A stretch of 64,000 nucleotides of DNA, from contig NZ_SDIC01000001.1 in the NCBI RefSeq assembly GCF_004116405.1, positions 744,001 through 808,000 on the forward strand. Reading direction: 5' to 3'. Source of the stretch: Halegenticoccus tardaugens. GTDB taxonomy: Archaea; Halobacteriota; Halobacteria; Halobacteriales; Haloferacaceae. Every line of letters starts with the position of its first letter. Position 1 is the stretch's first letter. The translations under genes and the position numbers were made by a program. Under the pieces are notes generated by a model, which was given only the letters and a program-made list of their open reading frames with translations, ran no database searches and had not been told where the DNA came from. Shown one piece after another: positions 7,369 through 16,051 of the stretch.

Positions 7369-8826
7369 ATGGTCGATGGTGATTTAGGAAACGGAGAACG
7401 TCGGCGCGGCGTGTCGCGCCGTCGGTTCGTGCAGGCAACCGGCGCGGCGGGCATCGCAACGGGACTAGCGGGCTGTATCTACGGCGGCGGAGGCGGCGGC
7501 GGAGACGGGACGACCGTCGTGTGGGGCTTCGACCCGGTCGCGGTTCAGAACAGCGACGAGGAGATCAGACAGGCGCTGCACGACAACGGTCTATCCGACG
7601 ACATCACCGTCAACCTCAACCCGGGGAGTCAGGACACGGGCGACCGTCAGAACAAGTACAATCAGCAGCTTCGGGCCCAGGAGACGACGCCGGACATGTT
7701 CCTCATGGACAGCGGCTGGACCATCCCGTTCATCGAGCGGGGTCAGCTCCTGAACCTCAGCGAAGAGCTGTCGGACGGGGACGTCCAGACGATCAAGAAC
7801 GAGTACTTCGAGGCGAGCGTCAGCACGGCGCAGGACGGTAACGGGAACCTCTTCGGCGTTCCCGTGTTCCCCGACTTTCCGTCGGTCATCTACCGCAAGG
7901 ATATGGTCGAGGAGGCGGGCTACGACCCGGAGGGCGACAACTGGGCGACCGAGCCGATGACCTGGCAGCGGTTCTCCGAGGTCATCGCCGACGTCCAAGA
8001 GCAGGCCGGGACGCGGTACGGGTTCACGACGCAGTTCGACATCTACGAGGGGACGGCGTGCTGTACGTTCAACGAGTTCATGACCTCGTGGGGCGGCGCG
8101 TACTTCGGCGGGGTCGACAACCTGTTCGGTCCGGTCGGCGACCGGCCGATCACCGTCGACGAACAGCCCGTCCTCGACGCCATCCGGATGATGCGGACGT
8201 TCATCTACGGCGAGGACGACGAGGAGGCGCTCGACGGATACACGGGCGGCATCGTCCCCGAGAACGTCCTCTCGTGGCAGGAGCAGGACTCGCAGGGTCC
8301 GATCATCAACGGCGACGCGATCGCGAACCGCAACTGGCCGGGTACGATCGTCGAGGTCGGCGCGGAAGTCGACCACGACAAGATCGGCGTGATGCCGATC
8401 CCGTACGCGGTCGAGGAGGGCGAGGCGCAGGCGCAAGGGACCGGCGGCACGGCCGCGGCGCTCGGCGGGTGGCACATGACCGTCAACCCCAACACCGAGA
8501 ACAAAGACGCGGTGCTCGAAGTCATCAAGGCCGCGATGTCCGAGGACTTCCAGCTCACGCTCATGGAGATTCAGGGGTGGCTGCCGCCGAAGCCGAAGCT
8601 GTTCGAGTCGAACAAGGCGTCGGAGGTCGAAGGGATCGGCGACTACATGGAGACGCTGAAGGTCGCCGGCGAGAACGCGATCCCGCGACCGGTGACCGTC
8701 GTCTGGCCGGACCAGTCGTCCGCCATCGCAGAAGAGGTCAACGCCGCCGTCTCCCGGGACAAGTCGCCGCAGGACGCGATGAGTTCGCTCAAGAGCACGC
8801 TCGAATCGATAGAACAGTCCGGCTGA
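7369..8826 (+). CDS. Sugar ABC transporter substrate-binding lipoprotein, copy 1
   Basis: A 485-residue CUT1-type extracellular solute-binding protein. It carries a Tat signal (RRGVSRRRFVQATG) and a lipobox LAGC with Cys36, then a Gly-rich linker, so it should be exported folded and lipid-anchored. Family segments include PDMFLMDSGWTIPFIERGQLLNLSE and FGVPVFPDFPSVIYRKD. An unusual adjacent Cys pair occurs in TACCTFNEF. It is nearly a duplicate of the next gene, same length, with long stretches identical at the DNA level. It probably feeds the permeases encoded at 10.5-12.5 kb. The sugar is unknown. Confidence 0.93.
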   Translation: MVDGDLGNGERRRGVSRRRFVQATGAAGIATGLAGCIYGGGGGGGDGTTVVWGFDPVAVQNSDEEIRQALHDNGLSDDITVNLNPGSQDTGDRQNKYNQQLRAQETTPDMFLMDSGWTIPFIERGQLLNLSEELSDGDVQTIKNEYFEASVSTAQDGNGNLFGVPVFPDFPSVIYRKDMVEEAGYDPEGDNWATEPMTWQRFSEVIADVQEQAGTRYGFTTQFDIYEGTACCTFNEFMTSWGGAYFGGVDNLFGPVGDRPITVDEQPVLDAIRMMRTFIYGEDDEEALDGYTGGIVPENVLSWQEQDSQGPIINGDAIANRNWPGTIVEVGAEVDHDKIGVMPIPYAVEEGEAQAQGTGGTAAALGGWHMTVNPNTENKDAVLEVIKAAMSEDFQLTLMEIQGWLPPKPKLFESNKASEVEGIGDYMETLKVAGENAIPRPVTVVWPDQSSAIAEEVNAAVSRDKSPQDAMSSLKSTLESIEQSG

Positions 8827-9015
8827 GCCGCTCCGACCCGCCCGCCCGCTCCCTCGCGGTTCGAGGGACGTGACACGTCTCCCATTTTGTCGGCTCGTTC
8901 TCGATCCAGATCGACGCCGAAATCCGATCACGGACGTCCCGAGACGCGTTTTTCACGCGTATTTATACGATTCTGAGCATACAATTTCAACCGAAATATT
9001 TGTGATAACTAATTC

Positions 9016-9056
9016 ACTACAACAGTGGTAGTAATTTTTCCCGAAATTATAAATAA
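9016..9056 (+). promoter_or_regulatory. Promoter and operator-like element of second sugar-binding protein gene
   Basis: The shared ACAACAGTGGTAGT core lies at 9019-9032. In this copy the inverted repeat is formed on the upstream side: ACTAC (9016-9020), 7 nt, GTAGT (9028-9032). TATAAATAA is at 9048-9056, again 34 nt before the ATG. The 255-nt gap before this gene is otherwise AT-richer than its surroundings and holds a second TATA-like tatttatac near 8960. Confidence 0.62.
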
Positions 9057-9081
9057 TACGTAGACGAAGCAGAAGACTGTA

Positions 9082-10539
9082 ATGGTTGACTGTGACTTAC
9101 ATGAGGACAAACGTCGGCGCGGAGTGTCACGCCGCAGCTTCGTGAAGGCCGCCGCTGCGACGGGGGCCGCCGGCAGTCTCGCGGGGTGTATTTACGGCGA
9201 CGGCGGTGGCGGCGGCGGTTCGACCGTCGTGTGGGGCTTCGATCCCACCGCGACGCAGGACAACGGCGACGCGATCAAGCAGGCGCTGCACGACAACGGC
9301 CTGTCCGACGACATCTCCGTCGAACTCAACCCGGGGAGTCAGGACACGGGCGAGCGCCAGAACAAGTACAATCAGCTGCTCCGTGCCAAGGAGACGACGC
9401 CGGACATGTTCCTCATGGACAGCGGCTGGACCGTCCCGTTCATCCAGCGCGGCCAGCTCCTGAACCTCAGCGAGGAGATGCCGGGCGACGCCGTCCAGAC
9501 GGTGAAAAACGAGTACTTCCAGGCGAGCGTCAGCACGGCGCAGGACGGTAACGGGAACCTCTTCGGCGTTCCCATGTTCCCCGACTTCCCGACGATCCAG
9601 TACCGCAAGGACCTGGTCGAGGAGGCGGGCTACGATCCGGAGGGCGAAAATTGGGCGACCGAGCCGATGACCTGGCAGCGGTTCGCCGAAGTGATGAAGG
9701 ACACTCAGGAGCAGACGGGGACGCGGTACGGATTCACGACGCAGTTCGACATCTACGAGGGGACGGCGTGCTGTACGTTCAACGAGTTCATGACCTCGTG
9801 GGGCGGCGCGTACTTCGGCGGCCGAAAGAACCTGTTCGGTCCGGTCGGCGACCGGCCGATCACCGTCGACGAACAGCCCGTCCTCGACGCCATCCGGATG
9901 GTGCGGACGTTCATCAACGGCGAAAACGACAGCGAATCCCTCGACGGTTACGCCGGCGGGATCGCCCCGGAAAACATCCTCTCGTGGCAGGAGGAGGATT
10001 CGCTGGGTCCGATGCTGAACGGCGACGCGGTCGCGAACCGCAACTGGCCGTACGCGATCGTCGAGAACTCGGCCGACGACGTCCACGGCGACAACCTCGG
10101 CGTGATGCCGATCCCGTACGCGGTCGAAGAGGGCGAGGCGCAGGCGCAAGGGACGGGTGGCACGGCCGCGGCGCTCGGCGGGTGGCACATGACCGTCAAC
10201 CCCAACACCGAGAACAAAGACGCCGTCTTCGAGGTCATGCAGGCCGCGATGACGGAGCAGTTCCAGCTCACGCTCATGGAGATTCAGGGGTGGCTGCCGC
10301 CGAAGCCGAAGCTGTTCGAGTCGAACAAGGCGTCGGAGGTCGAAGGGATCGGCGATCACATGGAAACGCTGAAGGTCGCGGGGCAGAACGCGATTCCACG
10401 GCCCGTGACCGTCGTCTGGTCGGACCAGTCGTCCGCCATCGCCGAGGAAGTCAACGCCGCGGCCGCCGGCGACAAGACGCCGCAAGACGCCATGAACGCG
10501 CTCAAAAGCCAACTCGAATCCATCGAGCAATCGGGATAA
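9082..10539 (+). CDS. Sugar ABC transporter substrate-binding lipoprotein, copy 2
   Basis: A 485-residue paralogue of the gene at 7369-8826, collinear from end to end with no indel needed overall. The Tat motif (RRGVSRRSFVKAA) and lipobox LAGC with Cys36 are kept, as is the TACCTFNEF Cys pair. A 95-nt block is identical to copy 1, wobble positions included (10261-10355 against 8548-8642), while neighbouring segments differ. This fits a recent duplication or gene conversion. It has its own promoter and is followed after 12 nt by the permease gene, so it is the copy co-transcribed with the transporter. Confidence 0.93.
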   Translation: MVDCDLHEDKRRRGVSRRSFVKAAAATGAAGSLAGCIYGDGGGGGGSTVVWGFDPTATQDNGDAIKQALHDNGLSDDISVELNPGSQDTGERQNKYNQLLRAKETTPDMFLMDSGWTVPFIQRGQLLNLSEEMPGDAVQTVKNEYFQASVSTAQDGNGNLFGVPMFPDFPTIQYRKDLVEEAGYDPEGENWATEPMTWQRFAEVMKDTQEQTGTRYGFTTQFDIYEGTACCTFNEFMTSWGGAYFGGRKNLFGPVGDRPITVDEQPVLDAIRMVRTFINGENDSESLDGYAGGIAPENILSWQEEDSLGPMLNGDAVANRNWPYAIVENSADDVHGDNLGVMPIPYAVEEGEAQAQGTGGTAAALGGWHMTVNPNTENKDAVFEVMQAAMTEQFQLTLMEIQGWLPPKPKLFESNKASEVEGIGDHMETLKVAGQNAIPRPVTVVWSDQSSAIAEEVNAAAAGDKTPQDAMNALKSQLESIEQSG

Positions 10540-10551
10540 CGGAGGAGAACA

Positions 10552-11535
10552 ATGAGTACGGAACAAAAAGGAAGTGGACCGCTCCGCGAGAGCCAACGGT
10601 CCGGACCGTACGCGACGGCCGTCAGGTGGCTCGAGAATCTGAACGAAACGCAGTTCGCGTATCTGCTGTTGCTCCCGGTGTTTTTCATCCTGGGACTGAT
10701 CGCGATCTGGCCGCTGCTGAGCACGTTCGAGATGTCGCTGCACGCGGACTCGCGCGCGACCGGCGGCCTCGGCGAGATCGTCGGGTTCCAGAACTACGTC
10801 GACCTGCTCACCGGCGCGAACTCGAACCTGCTGCGCAACCCGTTCCTCGACCTGAGCCAGCCGCTCGAGAGCGCGCTCATCGTCACGTTCGTCTTCGGGA
10901 TCGTGACGGTGCTCGCAGAGACCCTCATCGGGTTCGGGCAGGCGCTCGTGCTCGATCAGGACTTCCGCGGCCGCCGGTGGATGCGCGTCGTCATCATCAT
11001 CCCGTGGGCGATCCCGATCGCCATCCAGGGGATGATCTTCTACCTGCTCTTCGCCCCCGACATCGGCTTCGCGACGCCGCCGCTCCAGAACCTCGGGATC
11101 CTCTCCAGTCAACCCTTCATCAACACGACGGACTCGCTTCTCATCATCGTCGTCGCGGACATCTGGAAGACGTCCGCGTTCATGGCGCTTCTCATCCTCG
11201 CGGGCCTCCAGAGCGTCGACCGCAGCCTCTACGACGTCGCGAAGGTCGCCGGCGCGACGAAGTGGCAGCAGTTCAAACTGATCACTTTCCCGCTCGTGCT
11301 GCCGACGGTCATCGTCGCGATGCTGTTTCGGACCATCGACGCCCTGCGCGTCTACGGGCTCATCGAGACGGTCGCGGGCTGTGAGGTCGTGCCGTCGCTG
11401 TCGTGTCTCGTCGTCACGACGTACTTCGACTCGAACCTCATCGCCACCGCGTCGACCGTCGCGTTCGTCACGGCGGGCATCATCGCGGTCGTCGTCTCGA
11501 TATACATCGTGAAATACGCACAGGAGGGCGTCTGA
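10552..11535 (+). CDS. Sugar ABC transporter permease, MalF/UgpA type
   Basis: A 327-residue inner-membrane permease of the CUT1 family with about six transmembrane helices and the EAA loop (DVAKVAGATKWQQFKLITFPLVLP, roughly residues 225-248) that contacts the ATPase. A short cytoplasmic N-terminus of about 35 residues precedes the first helix. A GGAGG at 10541-10545 lies shortly before the ATG, 12 nt after the second binding-protein gene. The stop is followed one base later by the partner permease, so the two should be made together and form the heterodimeric channel. Confidence 0.94.
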   Translation: MSTEQKGSGPLRESQRSGPYATAVRWLENLNETQFAYLLLLPVFFILGLIAIWPLLSTFEMSLHADSRATGGLGEIVGFQNYVDLLTGANSNLLRNPFLDLSQPLESALIVTFVFGIVTVLAETLIGFGQALVLDQDFRGRRWMRVVIIIPWAIPIAIQGMIFYLLFAPDIGFATPPLQNLGILSSQPFINTTDSLLIIVVADIWKTSAFMALLILAGLQSVDRSLYDVAKVAGATKWQQFKLITFPLVLPTVIVAMLFRTIDALRVYGLIETVAGCEVVPSLSCLVVTTYFDSNLIATASTVAFVTAGIIAVVVSIYIVKYAQEGV

Positions 11536-11536
11536 C

Positions 11537-12469
11537 ATGGCAACGAAAACCGAAGACACGAGTCAGGGACCGATGACGCGCTGGGTCAACGGCGCAATAA
11601 GCAACCCCGAGAAGGTGTACCGCGGGTTGTTCTACGTGGCGCTCATCTTCTTCGGCGTCACGACGCTGTTCCCGCTGTACTGGCTGCTCGTCATCGCGCT
11701 CACGCCGCAGAACCTGATCTACCAGATGCCGTTCTGGCCGCGCGGCTTCAACCCGGAGTCGTTCATTCAGGTGTTCCAGCAGGTGCCGTTTCACTTCTAC
11801 ATGTTCAACAGCTTCGTGCTCGCGACGGTCACGACGATCATCGTGCTGCTCATCGCGAGCCTCGCGGGGTACGTCTTCGGCCGCCTGACGTTCCCGGGTC
11901 GGGGGCCGCTGATGCTGATCGTGCTCGCGATCTCGTACTTCCCGCCGGCGGCCTTTTTCCTGCCGCTGTACCAGCTTTTCGCCGGACAGGAACTCCTGAG
12001 CGTCGGGGGCTTCGCCTTCGAGTTCCCGCGGCTCCTCAACACCCCCTCGGCGTTGATCCTCCCGTTCAGCGCCCTGTTCTTGCCGCTCGCGATATTCATC
12101 CTCACGACGTTCTACGCGCAGATTCCCGACGGGCTGGAGGACGCCGCCCGCGTCGAAGGGACGACCCGGCTCGGCGCGCTGTTCCGCGTGATCGTCCCGC
12201 TGTCCGCGCCCGGCGTCGCGACCGCGGCCGTGCTCACCTTCATCGGCGTCTACAACGAGTTCTTCTTCTCGTACCTGATGGTCGACGGCGAGTACCAGAG
12301 CTGGGCGCCGATGTTGTGGGGACTGATAAAGTACCAGACGCAGTACCGTACGCTGTACAATCTCATGGCAGCCGCGAGTATTATCGGTGTGCTCCCCGTT
12401 GCCATACTTGTGATCGTCGCGCAGGAGAAGATCGTAAGCGGCCTCACCGCGGGAGCCCTCAAGGAGTGA
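11537..12469 (+). CDS. Sugar ABC transporter permease, MalG/UgpE type
   Basis: A 310-residue second CUT1 permease with about six helices and the EAA loop (DAARVEGTTRLGALFRVIVPLSAPG, roughly residues 213-237). It pairs with the product of the upstream gene, whose stop ends two bases earlier, to form the membrane channel for the sugar delivered by the two lipoproteins. The ATPase gene follows after 6 nt. Length and topology are ordinary for the family. Confidence 0.94.
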   Translation: MATKTEDTSQGPMTRWVNGAISNPEKVYRGLFYVALIFFGVTTLFPLYWLLVIALTPQNLIYQMPFWPRGFNPESFIQVFQQVPFHFYMFNSFVLATVTTIIVLLIASLAGYVFGRLTFPGRGPLMLIVLAISYFPPAAFFLPLYQLFAGQELLSVGGFAFEFPRLLNTPSALILPFSALFLPLAIFILTTFYAQIPDGLEDAARVEGTTRLGALFRVIVPLSAPGVATAAVLTFIGVYNEFFFSYLMVDGEYQSWAPMLWGLIKYQTQYRTLYNLMAAASIIGVLPVAILVIVAQEKIVSGLTAGALKE

Positions 12470-12475
12470 TACACA

Positions 12476-13657
12476 ATGGGTGACGTTAAACTCGAACACG
12501 TAACGAAGCGATACGACGACGTAACGGCTGTCGACGACATGAACATGACCGTCCGGGACGGCGAGTTCGTCTGTCTCGTCGGCCCCTCGGGCTGCGGCAA
12601 GTCGACGACCATGGAGATGGTCGCCGGCCTCACGAAGCCCACCGAGGGCGAGGTGTACATCGCCGGGACCGACGTGACGAACTACCCCCCGAAGGATCGG
12701 GGCGTCGCGATGGTGTTCCAGAACATCGCGCTGTTCCCCCACATGGACGTCTACGACAACATCAGCTTCGGGCTTCGCCTCCGCGACTACGACAAGGACG
12801 AGATCGACCGCCGCGTCGAGCGCGCGGCCGACATCGTCCAGTTGGAGGGGATGCTCGACCGGATGCCCGACGAGATGTCCGGCGGCCAGCGCCAGCGCGT
12901 CGCCATCGCGCGCGCGATCGTCCGCAACCCCGAGGTGTTCCTGATGGACGAGCCGCTTGCGAACCTCGACGCCAAGCTCCGCGTCCACATGCGCACCGAA
13001 CTCCAGCGCCTCCACAAGGAGCTGGAAACGACGATCATCTACGTGACGCACGACCAGGCCGAGGCGATGACCATGTCCGACCGGATCGCGGTGATCGACA
13101 GCGGTCAGCTCCAGCAGATCGATCCGCCGCTCACCTGCTACAACGAACCGTCGAACCTGTTCGTCGCGGGCTTTATCGGCTCGCCCTCGATGAACTTCGT
13201 CGACGGGACGATCACCGACGAGGGCTTCGAGTCGGAGAACTTCGCCGTCGAGTTCGACCCGGATGAGTTCGGCGTCGAGGTCGGGATCGACGCGACGCTG
13301 GGCATCCGCCCCGAGGACGTCCACCTCGCCGAGTATCGCGAGTCGGTCACCGACCCGTCGGCGACGATCGACACCATCACCGACGTGCTGGAGCCGATGG
13401 GCGACGAGATCTTCGTGTACCTCCTGCTGTCGGAGGACGCGGAGATCGGCATGGAGGCCGAGGAGACGTCCGATCAGCTGCTCATGAGCGTCGACCCCGA
13501 CAGCACGATCTCGGAGGACGAGCGCGTCGACGTGGTGCTGGACAGGAGCAGGGTCCACCTGTTCGACACGGCCTCCGGCGAGGCGATCCAACACGGGCTG
13601 GTTAAGCCCGTGCAAGCCGAAGGTGTTACGGAGACGGAGGCCGAAAGCGACGACTGA
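12476..13657 (+). CDS. Sugar ABC transporter ATPase, UgpC/MalK type
   Basis: A 393-residue cytoplasmic ATPase that powers the transporter. The ABC domain has Walker A GPSGCGKST near residue 39, the signature SGGQRQRVAIARA near 139, Walker B VFLMDEPLANLDAKL near 156 and the switch His in YVTHDQAEAMT. The C-terminal third (from about residue 235) is a TOBE/MOP-like regulatory domain as in MalK, which often binds regulators. It sits 6 nt after the second permease and 2 nt before a small membrane protein gene. Confidence 0.95.
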   Translation: MGDVKLEHVTKRYDDVTAVDDMNMTVRDGEFVCLVGPSGCGKSTTMEMVAGLTKPTEGEVYIAGTDVTNYPPKDRGVAMVFQNIALFPHMDVYDNISFGLRLRDYDKDEIDRRVERAADIVQLEGMLDRMPDEMSGGQRQRVAIARAIVRNPEVFLMDEPLANLDAKLRVHMRTELQRLHKELETTIIYVTHDQAEAMTMSDRIAVIDSGQLQQIDPPLTCYNEPSNLFVAGFIGSPSMNFVDGTITDEGFESENFAVEFDPDEFGVEVGIDATLGIRPEDVHLAEYRESVTDPSATIDTITDVLEPMGDEIFVYLLLSEDAEIGMEAEETSDQLLMSVDPDSTISEDERVDVVLDRSRVHLFDTASGEAIQHGLVKPVQAEGVTETEAESDD

Positions 13658-13659
13658 GA

Positions 13660-13863
13660 ATGGTTACCGAACTCGGATGGGCGTACCTGGGCGGCATGAC
13701 CGTTCTGTTTTTCTTCTGGGTGTACGGCATCGTGTCGTTCGCGCTGGACGTGAAGAACCTCTACATCCCGAAAGGCAGACAGTTCCTCCGAGGGCGTCGG
13801 CGCATCAAAGAGGAGAAAGAAAAGGAACAGGAACGCGAGGACCGAGAACGGCAGCTATACTGA
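13660..13863 (+). CDS. Small single-span membrane protein in the sugar transporter operon
   Basis: A 67-residue protein with one hydrophobic helix (about residues 9-30, LGGMTVLFFFWVYGIVSFAL) and a highly charged Arg/Glu/Lys C-terminal helix that should lie in the cytoplasm. The ATG begins two nucleotides after the ATPase stop, so it is almost certainly co-expressed with the transporter. No domain is recognised. Its place suggests an accessory or stabilising subunit, which is inference. It is a genuine small gene: the charged tail and tight spacing are unlike random sequence. Confidence 0.75.
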   Translation: MVTELGWAYLGGMTVLFFFWVYGIVSFALDVKNLYIPKGRQFLRGRRRIKEEKEKEQEREDRERQLY

Positions 13864-13882
13864 GGCATCGCGTAACGAGACA

Positions 13883-13903
13883 CTTAACAACTGGAGTAGT
13901 GAA
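13883..13903 (+). promoter_or_regulatory. Possible promoter with degenerate copy of the sugar-locus core element
   Basis: ACAACTGGAGTAGTGAA at 13887-13903 matches 14 of 17 positions of the first sugar-binding-protein promoter element extended 3 nt downstream (7305-7321). It overlaps a TATA-like acttaacaa starting at 13883, about 33 nt before the ATG of the dehydrogenase gene. This suggests the same regulator may control an internal promoter. A chance match is possible. Confidence 0.35.
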
Positions 13904-13915
13904 ACGCGAACGACT

Positions 13916-15010
13916 ATGAATTCGGGCGAACCAGTCAGGGTCGGCATCGTCGGCCTTGGAAACATCGGGCACTATCACGCGGACCGCCTCCTGGAGTTGC
14001 GGGCGGATCTCGTGGGAGGAATGGACATCAAAGCGGACGCGCGGCGTCGATTCGCGGAGAAGTACGGCGTCGAGACGTTCGAGGACGCGTCGAAGCTGTT
14101 CGCCGAGGCGGACGCGGTCGTCATCACGACGCCGAACCGCTTTCACGAGGAGTACGCGATCGCGGCGCTGGAGGCGGGGCTGGACGTCCTCCTCGAAAAG
14201 CCGCTCGCGCACTCGATCGAGAGCGCAAAGCGCATCGCGGCCGCCGCGCGCGCGGCCGACGGCTTCTGCATGGTCGGCTTCAACAACCGCTTTGCGAACC
14301 CGGTCGAGGTGCTGAAGCACTACCAGCGCTCCGGCCGCTTCGGCGAGCTACAGCACGTCGAGGCGAACTACATCCGCCGCCGCGGCATCCCCGGGCGCGG
14401 TTCGTGGTTCACGAGCAAGGAGGTCTCCGGCGGCGGGGCGCTGATCGACATCGGCGTCCACGCGATCGACCTCGCGCTGTACTTTCTCGACTTCCCGGAG
14501 ATCGTCGAAGTGTCGGGCGTCACCCGCTCGCAGTTCGGCAACCGAGAGGACTACGCGTACGTCGAGATGTGGGGCGACGACACCGGCGCAGAGGGGTTCG
14601 ACGTGGAGGACTCCGCGAGCGCGTTCATCCGGTGTGCGGACGGCAAGTCGGTCTCGCTCGAAGTCGCGTGGGCGACGAACAGCCCGACGAACGACGAGTT
14701 CATCATCCGCGGGACGGACGCCGGAGCGCGCTTCGACCGCGCGGAGCACGCGCTCACGATCTTCGAGTCGAACAAGGGCGGCACGGACCACCTGAGCGAC
14801 ACGAACATCGAGACGCAGCCGAACGACACCCACAAGTCCGAACAGGAGCTCTTCATCGCCGCCGTCGCCGCGGGCAAGCACCCGGGCCGAAACACCGTGG
14901 ATCAGGCGCTGTCGGTCCAGCGCGTCATCGACGCGATCTACCGCTCCTCCGAGGAGGGAAGGGCGATCGCCCTCGACCTCGAACAGAGGCCGACGCTCGA
15001 ACAGGGCTGA
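13916..15010 (+). CDS. Gfo/Idh/MocA-family dehydrogenase 1
   Basis: A 364-residue NAD(P)-dependent sugar or polyol dehydrogenase. The N-terminal Rossmann fold shows VGIVGLGNIGHYHADRLLEL and the conserved EKP in LLEKPLAHSIESAK near residue 92, with the family's catalytic Lys. The GGGALIDIGVHAIDLALYFL motif (about residues 171-190) carries the usual Asp and His. The C-terminal alpha/beta domain is complete. It lies 52 nt after the small membrane protein of the transporter operon, so it probably oxidises the imported sugar. Substrate unknown. Confidence 0.92.
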   Translation: MNSGEPVRVGIVGLGNIGHYHADRLLELRADLVGGMDIKADARRRFAEKYGVETFEDASKLFAEADAVVITTPNRFHEEYAIAALEAGLDVLLEKPLAHSIESAKRIAAAARAADGFCMVGFNNRFANPVEVLKHYQRSGRFGELQHVEANYIRRRGIPGRGSWFTSKEVSGGGALIDIGVHAIDLALYFLDFPEIVEVSGVTRSQFGNREDYAYVEMWGDDTGAEGFDVEDSASAFIRCADGKSVSLEVAWATNSPTNDEFIIRGTDAGARFDRAEHALTIFESNKGGTDHLSDTNIETQPNDTHKSEQELFIAAVAAGKHPGRNTVDQALSVQRVIDAIYRSSEEGRAIALDLEQRPTLEQG

Positions 15011-15082
15011 GCGGCCGACCGCGTCCCCCGAAACGCCCGAGAGATCCTGAAGTTTTATTCGGAGAGTTGTTGTAGCCCCCGC

Positions 15083-16051
15083 ATGGACGTCGGAGTACTC
15101 ACCGTCCCCCTCGGGGACCAATCGCTCGAAGACGCGCTCGACTACCTCTCGGGGCTCGGCGTCGGCGCGGTCGAACTCGGCTGCGGCGGCTTCCCGGGCG
15201 AAGATCACGTCGACCGTGAACGCCATCTGAACGACGAGGGAGCGCAGGCGGAGCTGCGCGACCTGCTCGACGAGTACGGAATCTACGCGAGCGCCCTCGC
15301 GACGCACAACAACCCGCTGCACCCGGACGACGAGCGGGCGTCGCGGGCCGACGGCGAGCTTCGGGAGGCGATCGAACTCGCCGCCCAGCTCGACGTGGAC
15401 GCCGTCACCTGTTTCTCCGGCCTGCCGGCGGGCGGCCCGGACGACGAGGTGCCGAACTGGATCACCGCGCCGTGGCCGACCGAGCACGCCGACGCCCACG
15501 AGTACCAGTGGGAGGTCGCCACGGAGTACTGGCGGGACCTCGCGGATCACGCCGACGACCACGGCGTCGACGTGGCGATCGAGATGCACCCGAACATGCT
15601 CGTCTACGAGCCGTCGGGGATGCTGCGACTGCGGGAGGCGACGAACGAGCGCATCGGCGCGAACTTCGACCCCTCGCACCTCTACTGGCAGGGTATCGAC
15701 GTGCCGGAGGCGATCCGCTTCCTCGGCGAGCGCGACGCCATCCACCACTTCCACGCGAAGGACACCAAGGTGTACGGCGCGAACTCGCGGCTCAAGGGCG
15801 TACTCGACACCACCTCGTACACGGAGGAGATCGACCGCTCGTGGCTGTTCCGCTCCGTCGGCTACGGCCACGGCGAGGAGCACTGGAAGGACGTCGTCAG
15901 CGCCCTCCGGATGGTGGGCTACGACGGTGCGCTCAGCATCGAACACGAGGACTCGCTGACCTCCTCCCGCGAGGGACTGGAGAAGGCGATCGAGGTCCTG
16001 CAGCGCTCCGTGTTCGAGACGACCCCCGGGGAGGCGTACTGGGCCGAATGA
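15083..16051 (+). CDS. Sugar phosphate isomerase/epimerase, xylose-isomerase-like TIM barrel
   Basis: A 322-residue protein of the AP_endonuc_2 / IolE-like TIM-barrel family. Metal ligands can be placed: Glu in VAIEMHPNM, Asp and His in GANFDPSHLYW, His in IHHFHAKDTK, and Glu in SIEHEDSLTS. Such enzymes isomerise, epimerise or dehydrate sugars and inositols, often next to Gfo/Idh/MocA dehydrogenases as here. A TATA-like ttttatt near 15053 lies 30 nt before the ATG, so an internal promoter is likely. The stop overlaps the next ATG (ATGA), which couples it to the second dehydrogenase. Confidence 0.9.
   Translation: MDVGVLTVPLGDQSLEDALDYLSGLGVGAVELGCGGFPGEDHVDRERHLNDEGAQAELRDLLDEYGIYASALATHNNPLHPDDERASRADGELREAIELAAQLDVDAVTCFSGLPAGGPDDEVPNWITAPWPTEHADAHEYQWEVATEYWRDLADHADDHGVDVAIEMHPNMLVYEPSGMLRLREATNERIGANFDPSHLYWQGIDVPEAIRFLGERDAIHHFHAKDTKVYGANSRLKGVLDTTSYTEEIDRSWLFRSVGYGHGEEHWKDVVSALRMVGYDGALSIEHEDSLTSSREGLEKAIEVLQRSVFETTPGEAYWAE

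Noticed and set aside
8936-8962. Palindromic acgcgt pair around tttttc upstream of the second sugar-binding gene as a terminator
   Set aside because: The two ACGCGT copies are each self-complementary hexamers common in this GC-rich DNA; evidence is too weak to call a site.
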